From NCBI GenBank assembly GCA_947625905.1, contig CANQQJ010000031.1:1-42779 (forward strand): DNA of 42,779 nucleotides. Reading direction: 5' to 3'. Below are positions 1 to 10,000 of the stretch, one piece after another. A model generated the notes under the pieces. The model did not search any database. It was given only the letters and a program-made list of their open reading frames with translations, and was not told the DNA's origin. A program made the translations under genes and the position numbers. How positions within the stretch are numbered: the stretch's first letter is position 1; every line of letters begins with the position of its first letter. This DNA is from an uncultured Clostridia bacterium (GTDB lineage: Bacteria > Bacillota > Clostridia > Monoglobales > Monoglobaceae).

Positions 1-246
1 AATATCCTGAAAGAATACCTGTCAAACCACGAAAGCGAGGTGCATGATATAATGTTTTCACTGTATGACGATGAGCAGATACAAAAAGCAATGATGAGAG
101 ACGCCCGCAAAGAAGGCGAAATGCGAGGCCGAATGGAAGGCCGAATGGAAGGCATAGACGCGATGATAGCGAACTTAAAGAACATGGGTGTGAGTGAGGA
201 AATGCTGCGAAACGCTGCGAATATGTCGCAGTCACAGCGTTCCTAA
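1..246 (+). CDS. C-terminal part of an Rpn-family (PD-(D/E)XK nuclease / transposase-like) protein, cut by the window edge
   Basis: The reading frame is open from base 1, so this is the 3' end of a longer gene and its true start lies outside the window. The visible 81 residues are a charged tail ending in repeats of the KEG.MEGRMEG type followed by a short helix (AMIANLKNMGVSEEML). Such Glu/Gly/Arg/Met repeats are typical of the C-termini of Rpn / PD-(D/E)XK nuclease family transposase proteins in Clostridia. The nuclease core itself is not visible, so the family call rests on the tail alone. The end of the gene is repeated immediately downstream (281-463). An internal GTG at 40 is not needed as a start. 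Confidence 0.5.
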   Translation, partial: NILKEYLSNHESEVHDIMFSLYDDEQIQKAMMRDARKEGEMRGRMEGRMEGIDAMIANLKNMGVSEEMLRNAANMSQSQRS

Positions 247-280
247 TCACTATTCACTAATCACTAATCACTATGTTGGG

Positions 281-463
281 GTGCATGATATAATGTTTTC
301 ACTGTATGACGATGAGCAGATACAAAAAGCAATGATGAGAGACGCCCGCAAAGAGGGACGCATGGAAAGCATAGACGCGATGATAGCGAATATGCGCAAA
401 GCCGGGATAAGCGATGAGATGATACAAAATATCAAGAACATGTCACAAAGGCCGACGACCTAA
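281..463 (+). pseudogene. Duplicated tail of the Rpn-type gene (gene fragment)
   Basis: From the GTG at 281 the DNA repeats bases 40-114 of the upstream gene almost perfectly (about 75 bp), then diverges while keeping the same protein pattern (KEGRMESIDAMIAN and SDEMIQNIKNMSQ). It is in frame from 281 to the stop at 463 but lacks the nuclease core and has no Shine-Dalgarno sequence, so it is best read as a tandem duplication remnant, not a working gene. The two tails are separated by a TATTCACTAATCACTAATC spacer that recurs elsewhere in the window. An alternative is a translated small protein; nothing upstream supports that. Confidence 0.5.
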
Positions 464-699
464 TCGCTATTCACTAATAACTAATCACTATGTTCCCCTC
501 CGTCTTTTCGCCTGCGGCGAAAATCCACCTCCTCCCGGGAGGAGGCAAAAGGGTGGATAATATCTGCCCCGCGGGACGTCGAGGGCGCCGTCCCCTACAA
601 AATCGCCGCAAATATGCGAATTCCACCAAACCTGTATGGGCGCCGCCCTAGTTCCTATTTACTAATCCCCAGTCCCTATGTTGGCAAAACAGCAAAAAA
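464..699. repeat. Intergenic mosaic repeat region
   Basis: No gene is visible in this spacer. It contains CACTAATCACTAT-type stretches (466-492 and 650-681), a 49-bp block at 497-546 that recurs with one mismatch near 36681-36730, and the perfect palindrome CCTCCTCCCGGGAGGAGG at 528-545 (also at 31201 and 36712). Next is an imperfect GGGTGGATAATATCTGCCC element near 552-572, a degenerate relative of the inverted repeats at 19266 and 36988. Function unknown; see findings. Confidence 0.6.
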
Positions 700-727
700 A
701 TGAGGCGCCGCGAAAGCGGTGCCTCAT
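694..727 (-). terminator. Intrinsic terminator of the SLH pectinesterase gene (probably bidirectional)
   Basis: A 12-bp stem (700-711 with 716-727, one G-U pair) closes on a C(GAAA)G tetraloop. On the minus strand it is followed by seven T residues (694-700). On the plus strand it is also followed by a T run, so it could stop transcripts from both sides. It lies 22 bases after the stop codon of the minus-strand gene ending at 749. Confidence 0.85.
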
Positions 728-748
728 TTTTTTATTCGGAATCAACGT

Positions 749-3700
749 TTAGAATTCAACGTTTACCTTTGTGTCGGCCGCGGGCATTTCGAATGTGAAA
801 TATCCGTCCTTGCCCTCTACGGGTGTAACCGTTGCGCCGGGAACCGTCACAACATTCTTTGCCTTCGGACTGGTCTTTATCGTGATCGTCTCACCGGGAG
901 CCGCCAGATAGCTCTTGGCCAGATTTTCCGAAACCCCGTAATGCACGGGCGTCCAGCCTTCGCCAAAGTATGCCTCGTCGGCCATTATGCTGTATCCGTT
1001 AGCTTCCATCGTCTTGTTGGGATTAAAGCTCGTTCCCGAAGAGTTGACAACTGTGCCGTCGGCCTTCTTTACGTTGTTTACATAAAGGATCGAGTCTTTG
1101 AGGTCTCCGCCCATCTTTACCCATTCGCCGGGAACATCTGCTCCGGCGGCGATGGTTACTCCGTCAAATACAACCTGGCACTTTGCTCCGCCCCAGTTGC
1201 GGCCCCAGCCGCCCGCGGCGAACTTGTTGCTCGGATAGTACTTGGAATTGGTGATCGTTGTGTTTCTGAACAAATATCCGTTGGTGTTTATGTTCGGCGT
1301 TCCGGCAACAGGAATATCGGAAGTCTGGCAAGCGGTAAGGTATCCGCCTTTGGCCGAATCGCTGTATCCGTGCCATGCCAATGTGCAGTCATCAAACAGA
1401 ACCGAATTTCCGCCGAAGATAAAGTCTGTGCCGCCCTCGATATAGCAGTCCTTGATATAAGCGTTCTTGTTCGTATAGAACGTATCCTGAGAAGATATGA
1501 AGTCGCACTTATATAACTCGGCGTTTGTTCCGTCAAGAGCGATCGCAGCCGCTCTCTCTACCGCCTTCTGCGTCTTGGGATTATAATTCTCAACGTTTCT
1601 TTCGGGTTTGCCCTGTACATCGGAATAATAACCCGCACCCGCGGAGGCTACTCCGTCGGCAAGCTCTTCGGGCACTATCTCGCAGTTGAAGGTGTTCTTA
1701 AACACGATATTCTCGATGATCACGTTCGAGCCGGTAACTCTGCACGCCGCGCCCCATCTGGTAACGGTGCTCTTGCGCGTTTTCTGTACCGCGTAGTCCT
1801 CACTGTAATACTGATCGTCGCCCGCGCTGTAGTAAATATAGCCTATGCCGTAGTACCAATGGATCTCGGGTCTCGCGTTTTCGTCTGCGGCCTTGAGGGT
1901 CACATAAGAGGGAGTTACCATTACCTGCTCGGTATATGTGCCGGGATCGATCTTGATAGTCACTCTGCCTGCCTCGCCTTCCGGTCTTGCCGTCATGGCG
2001 TCTATGGCTGTTATGGCGTCGCTGATCGTCGCGTACTGCTTATCCGCGCCTACCGTAAGCTCGGCGCTGAAGGGAACATCGGCGATCGTCTCGCACAACA
2101 GGATATTCTTGAACGGATTCTCGTCGCCGGGAGCCATTACATAGCTTCCCGACAGCTCGGACAGCTCATATCCGTCAATGCCGGTGGCAGTGATCGCGTA
2201 CTCGTGACCGGGCATCATTGTTACGGTAAACTTGTTGTCCGCGATTCCGCCGGCCGCCACTTCGTATGTAAGATTCGCGGCGTCATTGGCCGTGAACTTA
2301 AGAGCAACCTTGCTCAGATCGAGATACTGACCGTCATTGTTTATATTGTGAACGACAACGTCGCCGGAAATCTCCGTCGGAGCGATATCGACCACTTTGA
2401 TATTGTGAGTCACGTTCTCTCTCGCGACTTTGACGGTGTTGGTGTCAAGCGTGAGAGCCAATTTTTCGCTTTTTGTTCCGTCCGCGTTCTCAACGGTGAT
2501 ATCGTATGATCTGTTCTGACGCAGCTCGACTGTATATTCCGTTCCGAACGGAACCTCATACGTTGTCTGATCTTTTGTGTCGGTGAAGACTATCTTCGCT
2601 CCTTCTGTCGGGTTCTGACCCGCGAAATCTATTGTTCCGCTTACGGTGTGCTTAACGATCACAGTCGGATCATAATAGTCGACAAATATTCCGAAGATAT
2701 CTTTGTTTGAGCTTCCGCCGTAGATATAAACATCACCGGCAGTGGGATCTTCTATATCCGCGTCGATCACAGCGGCGTTTTTGTCTTTATCAAGTCCCTC
2801 TTCTCCGCTGTTGAGCAGCTTGTCGCCCTGATAAATATACACAGGTCTTCCGGCCGAGGCGGCATAGGCCACGGTCACGATACAAGCCTGCTGCGGAGTG
2901 AAATAGAAGCTTCTTTTGTTCTTACTTCCCGAGCCTGCCTGGAATGCATTTGAGAAATTGTAATCCGTGCCGTTATGAGTATATTTTGCAGTGACTGCGT
3001 GCTTGGCCCACTTTCCGTAACCCGAAAGCTCGTTTACGGGTCCGAACGCAACGCCGTCTGCCGCTCCGGTAGCCGCCGTCATCAAATCGTTATCGTTTGA
3101 CGTCCATACCTGGGGATCGGGAACTACTTCCGCCGCGGCTACGGCCGAACCCGCGGCCGCCGGAGTGAAGCTTACATTGGCAAGCCAGAAACCGTTTGTG
3201 CTCTTCTGGTTGTCGATCGTTGAACCGATCTGAATAGTCTCACCTGCCGCAAGCTCATAAGAATATGATTCATATATCTTGCCGGCCTCGGTCGTGTATG
3301 TCTTGAGCTCGGCAGTTTTGCTTCCGGCCTTTATAGCCGCCGAACGCAGACCCGTAGTGCTGTCGCCTTTTGTTTTATACTGGTCGCCGGATGAAACGAT
3401 CGTAAAGCTGAATGTTCCGGCTGTCTTTGCGGTATATTTGGCATAGCATGAACCGCTGGCACCTATGTTGAGATAGGAGATCTCACCCAAACCGTCAATT
3501 GATTTGGAACCTGCGCCCAGTGTTTTGGCTTTGCCGTCCGAGCCTGCTTTAACGCCTCCGTCAGCTCCGTAGGTAATATCCTCAACCGTTTTGCTTGTTG
3601 CCGCGCTTGTGCTAAGCTCGAGAGCCCACTTTGCCTCGTCGCTGAAATCCCAAGTAATCGTTCCCTCGACGGGAGGATTGGGGTCAACCGTGCCTCCGCC

Positions 3701-6700
3701 CGAAGTCTGCGTGGGCGTAGGCGTCGGGGCCTGTGTGGGTGTTGCCGCAGTTGTGGGCGCGGGCGTGGAGGGCGTCTGGGCGCTGCCGGGAACAACTATC
3801 CACGCTTCGCCTTCACCGGTGGTCTCGCCGATCGAGACGGTGTACTTGCTCTGTCCGCCGCCTCCGCCGTATGTAACATCTACAGTGACGTTCTGCTTGG
3901 GCATAATGAAGGATACGCCGTTGCTTTCGAGCTTGATGTCGGCGCCGTCCGCTCCGGTTACCTTGAGAGTCGGAGTCTGACCCGCCGCGCTCGGTGTTCC
4001 GGTGTATGTTACCAGATCGCCCGCGTTAAACTCATAGGTCTTTGTGCCTGCTTCGGGCGTGGGCGTCGGGGCCTGCGTGGGCGTGGGCGCCGCTGTGGGC
4101 GTCGGGGCCTGCGTGGGCGTGGGCGCCGCTGTGGCCGCCGAATCGGGGGTCGCTCCGGGATCGCCGCCCTCATTTTTGGGATCCTCAGCATCGGGAGCGA
4201 GGAATTTATATACGGTGTTGCCGTTTTCATCTTCCTCCGATGTAATATACTGCTCCAAACCCTTCGTTTCGTCATAATCAGCCGCTTCTACCTCTGCCGA
4301 TGCTGCCGTTGGAGTGAAATCGAAACCGTAGAAGTTGGCTGTTGACTTGTATCCGTAGAGATAATATGACGTACCGGCTTCTACTGAATATGTCAGAGAA
4401 CCATTGCCCCATGTCGCAACACCCTCATCGTTTTTTGTTAATGTTTCTTCGTCTATTGCCAAATCACCGGTAATATGAGTGCCGGTTTCGGTGCTAAAAT
4501 ATAAGTTTTTATTATCACTTGTTGTAAAGGCACCGTCTTTAGCCTGTCTCTTTATGTATACTTTCAAAGTACCGTTAACTGCGGGAGTAAATACCACCGA
4601 TGTATTAGTAGTTCCCTCTCCATAGCTCTTTGAAGGCATTCTGTTTTCCATTCTCACATTGATCTTATGCGTGAATGTTTTTCCGCCAAAGGTGACGGGA
4701 TCTGGGATATCCGTAATACCGTCGGTGTCCTTCTTTGTGATCTGGTCGACACTGCCGGCCTGTTCATCGTCGATCTTTACGGTAATATTGTCGTCTTTAT
4801 AAAGCTCAAATCCGGCATCCCCTTTTGAATCGGCGCCAACCGCGAATGATACGGTTCCTTCCGCCGGAGGATTGGGGTCAACCGTGCCTCCGCCGCCCGG
4901 CGTCTGCGTGGGCGTGGGCGCCTGCGTAGGCGTGGGTGTGGGCGCCTGTGTGGGCGTGGGTGTGGGCGCCTGCGTGGGCGCGGGTGTGGGAGCCGTAACC
5001 GCGGATGCAGAGAGCTCGCCCGTGCCGCCGGTCACTTTGAGCGTGGCGGTGTATTTGCCCGCAGATGTTCCGGGCGTGGGTGTCGCGGCAGATGTTCCGG
5101 GTGTGGGTGTGGGCGCCTGTGTGGGCGCGGCCGTGGGTGTCACGGAGCCGCTGTCGGGAATGAACACGATGTCATAATACTGAACATTGCCGGCTGCCTC
5201 GATCCTCACCTGCTGACCGGCTTTTATTCCGGGAACCGTGAGTATCTCATTGTCGGCGCCGGGCTGATATGTCTTTGTGCCTACAGTGTTTCCGCCCTGC
5301 TTTACATTAACGGTGGCTTCCTTGCTGCCGCTGCCCGACTTGGCGTATATAACCAGTGTTCCGGGAACCTTGGGGTCATATGTGAACACTCTGTCGTTGT
5401 CCTTGGTGTCGCCTCCGGTCTTAACCGACCAGTTGTATGTGCGGCCGTCGGGGAATACCTGAGCGGACGCGCTGAACTGGAACTGGTTGGCGCCGTGTTC
5501 ATCCGTTACCGAATACGAAAGGCCGTCAACATCCTTGATCGAGTCGGAAGTGATGTTGTATCTGCCCGTCTCGCTGCCGGGTTTGAACTTATCACCAATG
5601 CCCGACTGGAGCGTGCCGTCGGAATTTCCGAAGAGATTGCCGAAGCCCCACTCGATCGAGCCTTCGGGAAGAGGTTCAACCGTGGGTGTGGGCGCGGGTG
5701 TGGGAGCAGGCGTACCGGGAGTGCCGCTCGTCGTCTGGGGACCGGGCGCTTCGCCCGCATCAACAAATCCCGCGTACAGAGACAAGGCTCTTGTGACTCT
5801 GGTCGCTGCCGGGTCAACGGGAGCGATGTTGGCGGCGTCCGCGGCTTCCGCAGCCGACAGGTACCAGCCTACAAAGCTCTTGTAGGCAGCCGTGGGATCC
5901 ACGGGGAGACAAGCGCTGAGTGCCGAGTTATATTTTACGGATTTTGAAACGTATATCTGTCCGTCAACATAGAAATTGACCGCGACATTTCTGCTCGTGC
6001 TGCTCGAGCCGCCGCCGTAACCGCCGCCGTAGCCGCCGCCGGCTATAACGCCGCTGAGCGATGTGCCGCTGCCCTGCTCGGAATTAACCGTAGCGGAGCT
6101 CGAAAGATTGAGCACGCCGCCCGGGAGCTGAGCGTTGTTTGTTACAACGTTGCCCGATACCAACGGAGAAACGACCGCCTTGTCGGCGATAACTCCGTTC
6201 AGCGTAACGCCGCCGGACTTAACAATAACGATGCCGCCGAAATAACCGGGGCCGTATGTTCCGGGGCCGGTGATGTAGAGCTTGATCATGTTGTCGAGGA
6301 TCTTGACAAACTCGCCTCTGGCGATGTTGGCCTTAGGTCTGATCGTGCCGTCGGGATAACCGCCCACGTAGCCCGCGGCGGTCATGGCTCCGATGTAGCC
6401 CTGAGCGTATTCGGAAATATCCGAATAGTCGGCATAGTTTGTGATGCCCGCCATGTTGTTAACGGGCGCGAGGCCGTAGGCTCTGCTAAGCATAGTCATG
6501 GCTTCCTCGCGGGTCATGTTGGCGTCGGGCGTCATTGTGCCGTCGCCGTTGCCCGTCAAAACGTCAGCCGCAACAAGCTTGAGCACGGGATCCGCGTACC
6601 ACGCGTTGTCGGGAACATCAACAAACGCGTTCGGCGCCGTCGTCACATAACCGATAACATTCTGCGTTACCTGCGCAACCTCCGCGCGGGTAATCGCGTC

Positions 6701-6889
6701 TTCCGGCCTGAAGTAACCGCCGTCGCCCTGGATAACTCCGTAATTCGACCATGTGTCGATCACGCTCTCGGCCCAATGACCGTTTGTGTCGGCGTATGTC
6801 GCCGCGGAAACAGTCACCGCGCCAAAGGTTGTGAGCACCATAGCTACAGCGATCACTAACGCCATAGTTTTCTTTAAGGTTCTCATCAT
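749..6889 (-). CDS. Giant SLH-anchored modular pectinesterase (CE8), 2046 residues
   Basis: A cell-surface enzyme predicted to de-methylesterify pectin. In order: signal peptide (1 to about 29, ending VSA), three SLH modules (about 32-200) that should anchor it to secondary cell-wall polymer, a Gly-rich patch, an InlB-like repeat (about 300-370), Pro/Thr linkers of the PTPTQAPTPT type (about 390-410, 585-670, 915-945, 1040-1065), and beta-sandwich-like modules between them that may bind carbohydrate. The pectin methylesterase right-handed beta-helix spans about 1620-1930, followed by a C-terminal repeat ending in the FEMPAADTKVNVEF pattern. The catalytic set is present: SSQDTFY with Asp1802, GGTDFIFGG with Asp1822, and the Arg of GWGRNW at 1897. 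Start ATG 6889 has AAGGAGGG seven bases upstream. A shorter paralogue lies directly upstream. Linker DNA contains tandem repeats that may vary in copy number. Function of the middle modules is inferred from composition only. Confidence 0.9.
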   Translation of the reverse strand: MMRTLKKTMALVIAVAMVLTTFGAVTVSAATYADTNGHWAESVIDTWSNYGVIQGDGGYFRPEDAITRAEVAQVTQNVIGYVTTAPNAFVDVPDNAWYADPVLKLVAADVLTGNGDGTMTPDANMTREEAMTMLSRAYGLAPVNNMAGITNYADYSDISEYAQGYIGAMTAAGYVGGYPDGTIRPKANIARGEFVKILDNMIKLYITGPGTYGPGYFGGIVIVKSGGVTLNGVIADKAVVSPLVSGNVVTNNAQLPGGVLNLSSSATVNSEQGSGTSLSGVIAGGGYGGGYGGGSSSTSRNVAVNFYVDGQIYVSKSVKYNSALSACLPVDPTAAYKSFVGWYLSAAEAADAANIAPVDPAATRVTRALSLYAGFVDAGEAPGPQTTSGTPGTPAPTPAPTPTVEPLPEGSIEWGFGNLFGNSDGTLQSGIGDKFKPGSETGRYNITSDSIKDVDGLSYSVTDEHGANQFQFSASAQVFPDGRTYNWSVKTGGDTKDNDRVFTYDPKVPGTLVIYAKSGSGSKEATVNVKQGGNTVGTKTYQPGADNEILTVPGIKAGQQVRIEAAGNVQYYDIVFIPDSGSVTPTAAPTQAPTPTPGTSAATPTPGTSAGKYTATLKVTGGTGELSASAVTAPTPAPTQAPTPTPTQAPTPTPTQAPTPTQTPGGGGTVDPNPPAEGTVSFAVGADSKGDAGFELYKDDNITVKIDDEQAGSVDQITKKDTDGITDIPDPVTFGGKTFTHKINVRMENRMPSKSYGEGTTNTSVVFTPAVNGTLKVYIKRQAKDGAFTTSDNKNLYFSTETGTHITGDLAIDEETLTKNDEGVATWGNGSLTYSVEAGTSYYLYGYKSTANFYGFDFTPTAASAEVEAADYDETKGLEQYITSEEDENGNTVYKFLAPDAEDPKNEGGDPGATPDSAATAAPTPTQAPTPTAAPTPTQAPTPTPEAGTKTYEFNAGDLVTYTGTPSAAGQTPTLKVTGADGADIKLESNGVSFIMPKQNVTVDVTYGGGGGQSKYTVSIGETTGEGEAWIVVPGSAQTPSTPAPTTAATPTQAPTPTPTQTSGGGTVDPNPPVEGTITWDFSDEAKWALELSTSAATSKTVEDITYGADGGVKAGSDGKAKTLGAGSKSIDGLGEISYLNIGASGSCYAKYTAKTAGTFSFTIVSSGDQYKTKGDSTTGLRSAAIKAGSKTAELKTYTTEAGKIYESYSYELAAGETIQIGSTIDNQKSTNGFWLANVSFTPAAAGSAVAAAEVVPDPQVWTSNDNDLMTAATGAADGVAFGPVNELSGYGKWAKHAVTAKYTHNGTDYNFSNAFQAGSGSKNKRSFYFTPQQACIVTVAYAASAGRPVYIYQGDKLLNSGEEGLDKDKNAAVIDADIEDPTAGDVYIYGGSSNKDIFGIFVDYYDPTVIVKHTVSGTIDFAGQNPTEGAKIVFTDTKDQTTYEVPFGTEYTVELRQNRSYDITVENADGTKSEKLALTLDTNTVKVARENVTHNIKVVDIAPTEISGDVVVHNINNDGQYLDLSKVALKFTANDAANLTYEVAAGGIADNKFTVTMMPGHEYAITATGIDGYELSELSGSYVMAPGDENPFKNILLCETIADVPFSAELTVGADKQYATISDAITAIDAMTARPEGEAGRVTIKIDPGTYTEQVMVTPSYVTLKAADENARPEIHWYYGIGYIYYSAGDDQYYSEDYAVQKTRKSTVTRWGAACRVTGSNVIIENIVFKNTFNCEIVPEELADGVASAGAGYYSDVQGKPERNVENYNPKTQKAVERAAAIALDGTNAELYKCDFISSQDTFYTNKNAYIKDCYIEGGTDFIFGGNSVLFDDCTLAWHGYSDSAKGGYLTACQTSDIPVAGTPNINTNGYLFRNTTITNSKYYPSNKFAAGGWGRNWGGAKCQVVFDGVTIAAGADVPGEWVKMGGDLKDSILYVNNVKKADGTVVNSSGTSFNPNKTMEANGYSIMADEAYFGEGWTPVHYGVSENLAKSYLAAPGETITIKTSPKAKNVVTVPGATVTPVEGKDGYFTFEMPAADTKVNVEF
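4059..4130 (-). repeat. Two perfect 36-bp tandem copies encoding a Pro/Thr linker
   Basis: Bases 4059-4094 and 4095-4130 are identical 36-mers inside the SLH pectinesterase gene. They encode the 12-residue linker unit rich in PT and QA. A related 24-bp periodicity (QAPTPTPT) runs through 4907-4990. Units are multiples of three, so length change would keep the frame. Confidence 0.8.
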
Positions 6890-6948
6890 TTAAAACCCTC
6901 CTTAAAATGATAAAAATTTAATATTTTATACAAAAATATTGTTATTTA

Positions 6949-6964
6949 GGCGGCATATACCGCC
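6949..6964 (-). promoter_or_regulatory. Small hairpin at the 5' end of the SLH pectinesterase transcript
   Basis: GGCGG-CATATA-CCGCC sits about 5-20 bases after the predicted transcription start from the promoter at 6976-7004. A stem at the extreme 5' end often stabilises an mRNA; that role is inferred here. Confidence 0.45.
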
Positions 6965-6975
6965 ATATATACTAA

Positions 6976-7004
6976 ATTATACAACTTTCATGAGTAAAAG
7001 TCAA
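6976..7004 (-). promoter_or_regulatory. Sigma-A type promoter for the SLH pectinesterase gene
   Basis: On the minus strand TTGACT (6999-7004) is followed by a 17-base spacer and TATAAT (6976-6981). The predicted 5' leader is about 80 bases long and ends with a strong ribosome binding site. Confidence 0.8.
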
Positions 7005-7015
7005 TATACTTTGTT

Positions 7016-7052
7016 TAAAAAACAACTGATTGATTTTTAAAAAATCAATCAG
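7016..7052 (-). terminator. Terminator of the second pectinesterase gene
   Basis: A 13-bp AT-rich inverted repeat (7026-7038 with 7040-7052) is followed on the minus strand by a T-rich run. It lies about 30 bases downstream of the stop codon of the gene ending at 7085 and separates it from the promoter of the next gene. Confidence 0.7.
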
Positions 7053-7084
7053 CTGTTTTGTAAAATCCGCCCGCGTGATAATTC

Positions 7085-10000
7085 TTATTCCGTTTTAAGG
7101 CTCATATCGGCATAATACGAATCCGCCGCCGTGGTAACAAACCTTATAGATTTGAGCGTCGTGTCCTCGCCCGAGATAACTCCCATTGATTTGGCGCCAA
7201 GCTCGGAGCCGTCCGCTTTTTTGGCGGTGATCGTTATGAAGTCACCCGCCGACGCTTTTGAGTAGTCCATGGTTATCGTGAAGTGTACCCAGCCGCTCTC
7301 GCCCAGCTGCGCGTATGTGAACAGCGGGTTTGTCTTTGAGTCGATCGCCGGACCGGTGTTTACTTGGCTGCCGCGGTTGTTGATGACCTCGGCCATTACT
7401 GCGTCGGTATTCTGCCAGGTGCCCTGCTCGTTTTCGAGATACACGCGGAAGTTCCTGTCCACGCTCGTGTCGATATATATCTCAAAATCGAATACCGCCT
7501 TGCCGGTGGATACGGGGCTTTCGAGAGGCAGGTAGGCGTTTTTGGCTTTGACATGCAGAGCGTCCTTGCCCTCGTATGTCACGTTCTCCGCCTCGCCGTC
7601 GCCGGAGCCGCTGCTCTGCTCTCCTATCTGCCAGGCCGAGTATTTGCCGAGCGACTTCTGCTCAAACACCGCGTGAGCCGTCACCGCCTCCGCAGGCATG
7701 GTGAACGCGTTGTTCTCATCGAGCGTTATATCGGCTCCGCTCTCGGTCTTGAGCGTCAGCGATTTCAGCTCCTGATTGGCCGCGGGAACAGCCTTTACCT
7801 TGACAGACGCGCCTTCCTGAGCGCGCGTCGCGGTCCTGCCGTCCACCTCAAAAACGACCGAGCCTTTGCCGCTGATCTCGCTCTTCAGCGCGATCAGGCT
7901 TGAGTCAACAACATAATGCCTTGGCTCCCAGCCGCCGAAGAAGTCCTCGGGAGCGGGGATCGGATAGTTAAGAGAAGCCGCCGTGCCTTTGGGATTGTCC
8001 TCGCTCGCGGCAACGTCAACTCCGTCCTTCCATACGCCGTTTATCACAAACGCGGCCTTCGCGTTGGTCATGGGATTGCCGCTCATGGAACCCCAGCCGG
8101 AGGGCTTGACAGCGCCTCCCGCTATCGTTGTATTGTCGAAAATAACCATACAGTTGGTGTTGCCCCAGGGTCTGCCCCAGTTGCTTCTGGCGCTGCTGCC
8201 GCCGTTGGGATAGCGCATTCCGCTCTCGCCGCGGTTCATAACGGTGCAGTCCTTGAAATAATATCCGCTGTAATCATCGACATTCGCCTTGCTGCTCAGC
8301 TTGTGCGCCGTTATCTCTCCTCCGCGATTGCTGTCGCTGTAGCCCATCCAGATAAGATTGCAGCCCTCGAAATACGCGTTGTTTCCTCCGCAGATATAAT
8401 CGGTGTTTCCGGCAATGTCACATTCCTTGACATACATCGACTCGGTGTTTGTGCCGAAGGTGTCCTGGCTGGATACGAACGAGCATCTGTAGAGCTCGAT
8501 CTCGCTGCCGGCCGCCATTATCGCCGCGGCTCTTTCCTTGGGTCCGTCGCTTCCGTATGATCTGACATTGGCGTTCTTGTTGCTTCTGTCGAAATTCTTT
8601 GATGTGATCTCAATGCCGTCGGCAAGCTCCGTGTCGGTAATGTATAAATTAAACGTATTCTGAACATCCAGATTTTCCATATAAATGTTCTTCACGCTGT
8701 CGGTAAGCCTTATTACGGCGCCCCAGTTGGACACCTCGTGCTTGTCGGTCTTGGCAACGGCATTGTCGGCGCTGTACCATCCGTCCGCGGCAGCCGACCA
8801 ATACTTATAGCCTATGCCGTAGTACCATTGGATGAGCGGCTTGTCTTCGGGATCGGCCGCCACAAGGGCTATGTCGTTCATGTCTATATAGAGCTGTTCC
8901 TCGTATGTGCCGGGGTCGATCTTGATCGTGACGGTCCGGCCGTCGGTCCTGGTCATTTTGCGGACCGCCGACAGCGCCTTGTTGATCGTGTCGTACTCCT
9001 TGCCTTCGCCGACCTCGAGCGTGTCCTTATACTCGACCTCGCCGAGACTGCCGGCCAAAAGCACGTCCTTGTCTGCCGACATATCCCTGATGCCGATACT
9101 CAGGCTTCCGGACAGCGGCGACAGCGCGTATCCTTCCGCTCCGCTTACCGAGACGGCGTATTCCGCGTCCGACATAAGCTCGGTTTTGTATCTGCCGTCG
9201 GCTCCCACCTCCGCGGTCACGGCCTTGCCGTCCTTGTCGGTGAATGTCAGCGACGCGCCCGCTCCCTCAAACGGCTCGGGCTTGTTCTTCATATCATCCG
9301 AATATGTGGTGTAGACCGAACCGCTGACCGGCACGCTCTGCGCCTTGTAGGTCACGGCGGTGATATCAACGTTGTCGACGCCGAGGACCACCTTGCCTCC
9401 GCCCGGAGTATGACACGAAACCTTGTCGGGCGCGAGGACGGGAACCGTCTTGTTTTTCGTGCCCAGTGTTCCGAGAACGAACGTGCTTCTGAGCTTGACG
9501 CTGTCCGCCGTGTCGCCCGCGTACACGTTGACCGTTTTCTCGGCTCTGATATACTCGACCTTTACGCTGAACCACTTGTCGGCCGCGTAGGTGAATCCGC
9601 TCACGTCTTTCTGAACGGCTTTGTTGTTATCATCGCCCGAGAAATAGTCCGCGAGCGCCAGCTTGCCGTTTTCACCCGTCTTAAGCTCGAACGAGCGGCC
9701 GTCGCTGCCGTAGGAATTGTCGGCCGTGGTGTTCGCCGTGTCGTATACTCTGAACAGGATCGTGTCCTTTTCGAGATTGCTTTTCTTCACGTCCATTGTG
9801 TATACGACCGCGTCGCAGTCGGCCTCGGCGCCGTGAGACACCTGCCACGAATCCTGGCGCTGGCCTGTGCTGCCGTCGCTCGCGTCGTTAAATTCAAGAT
9901 AGTTGTCTCCCGCCGCCCTCTCTTTTATCATCGGGGACACGGTGTCAAAATCAGCTTTTGTTATGATCATTTCTCTTTCCTTATCGTCCTTGATCTTATC

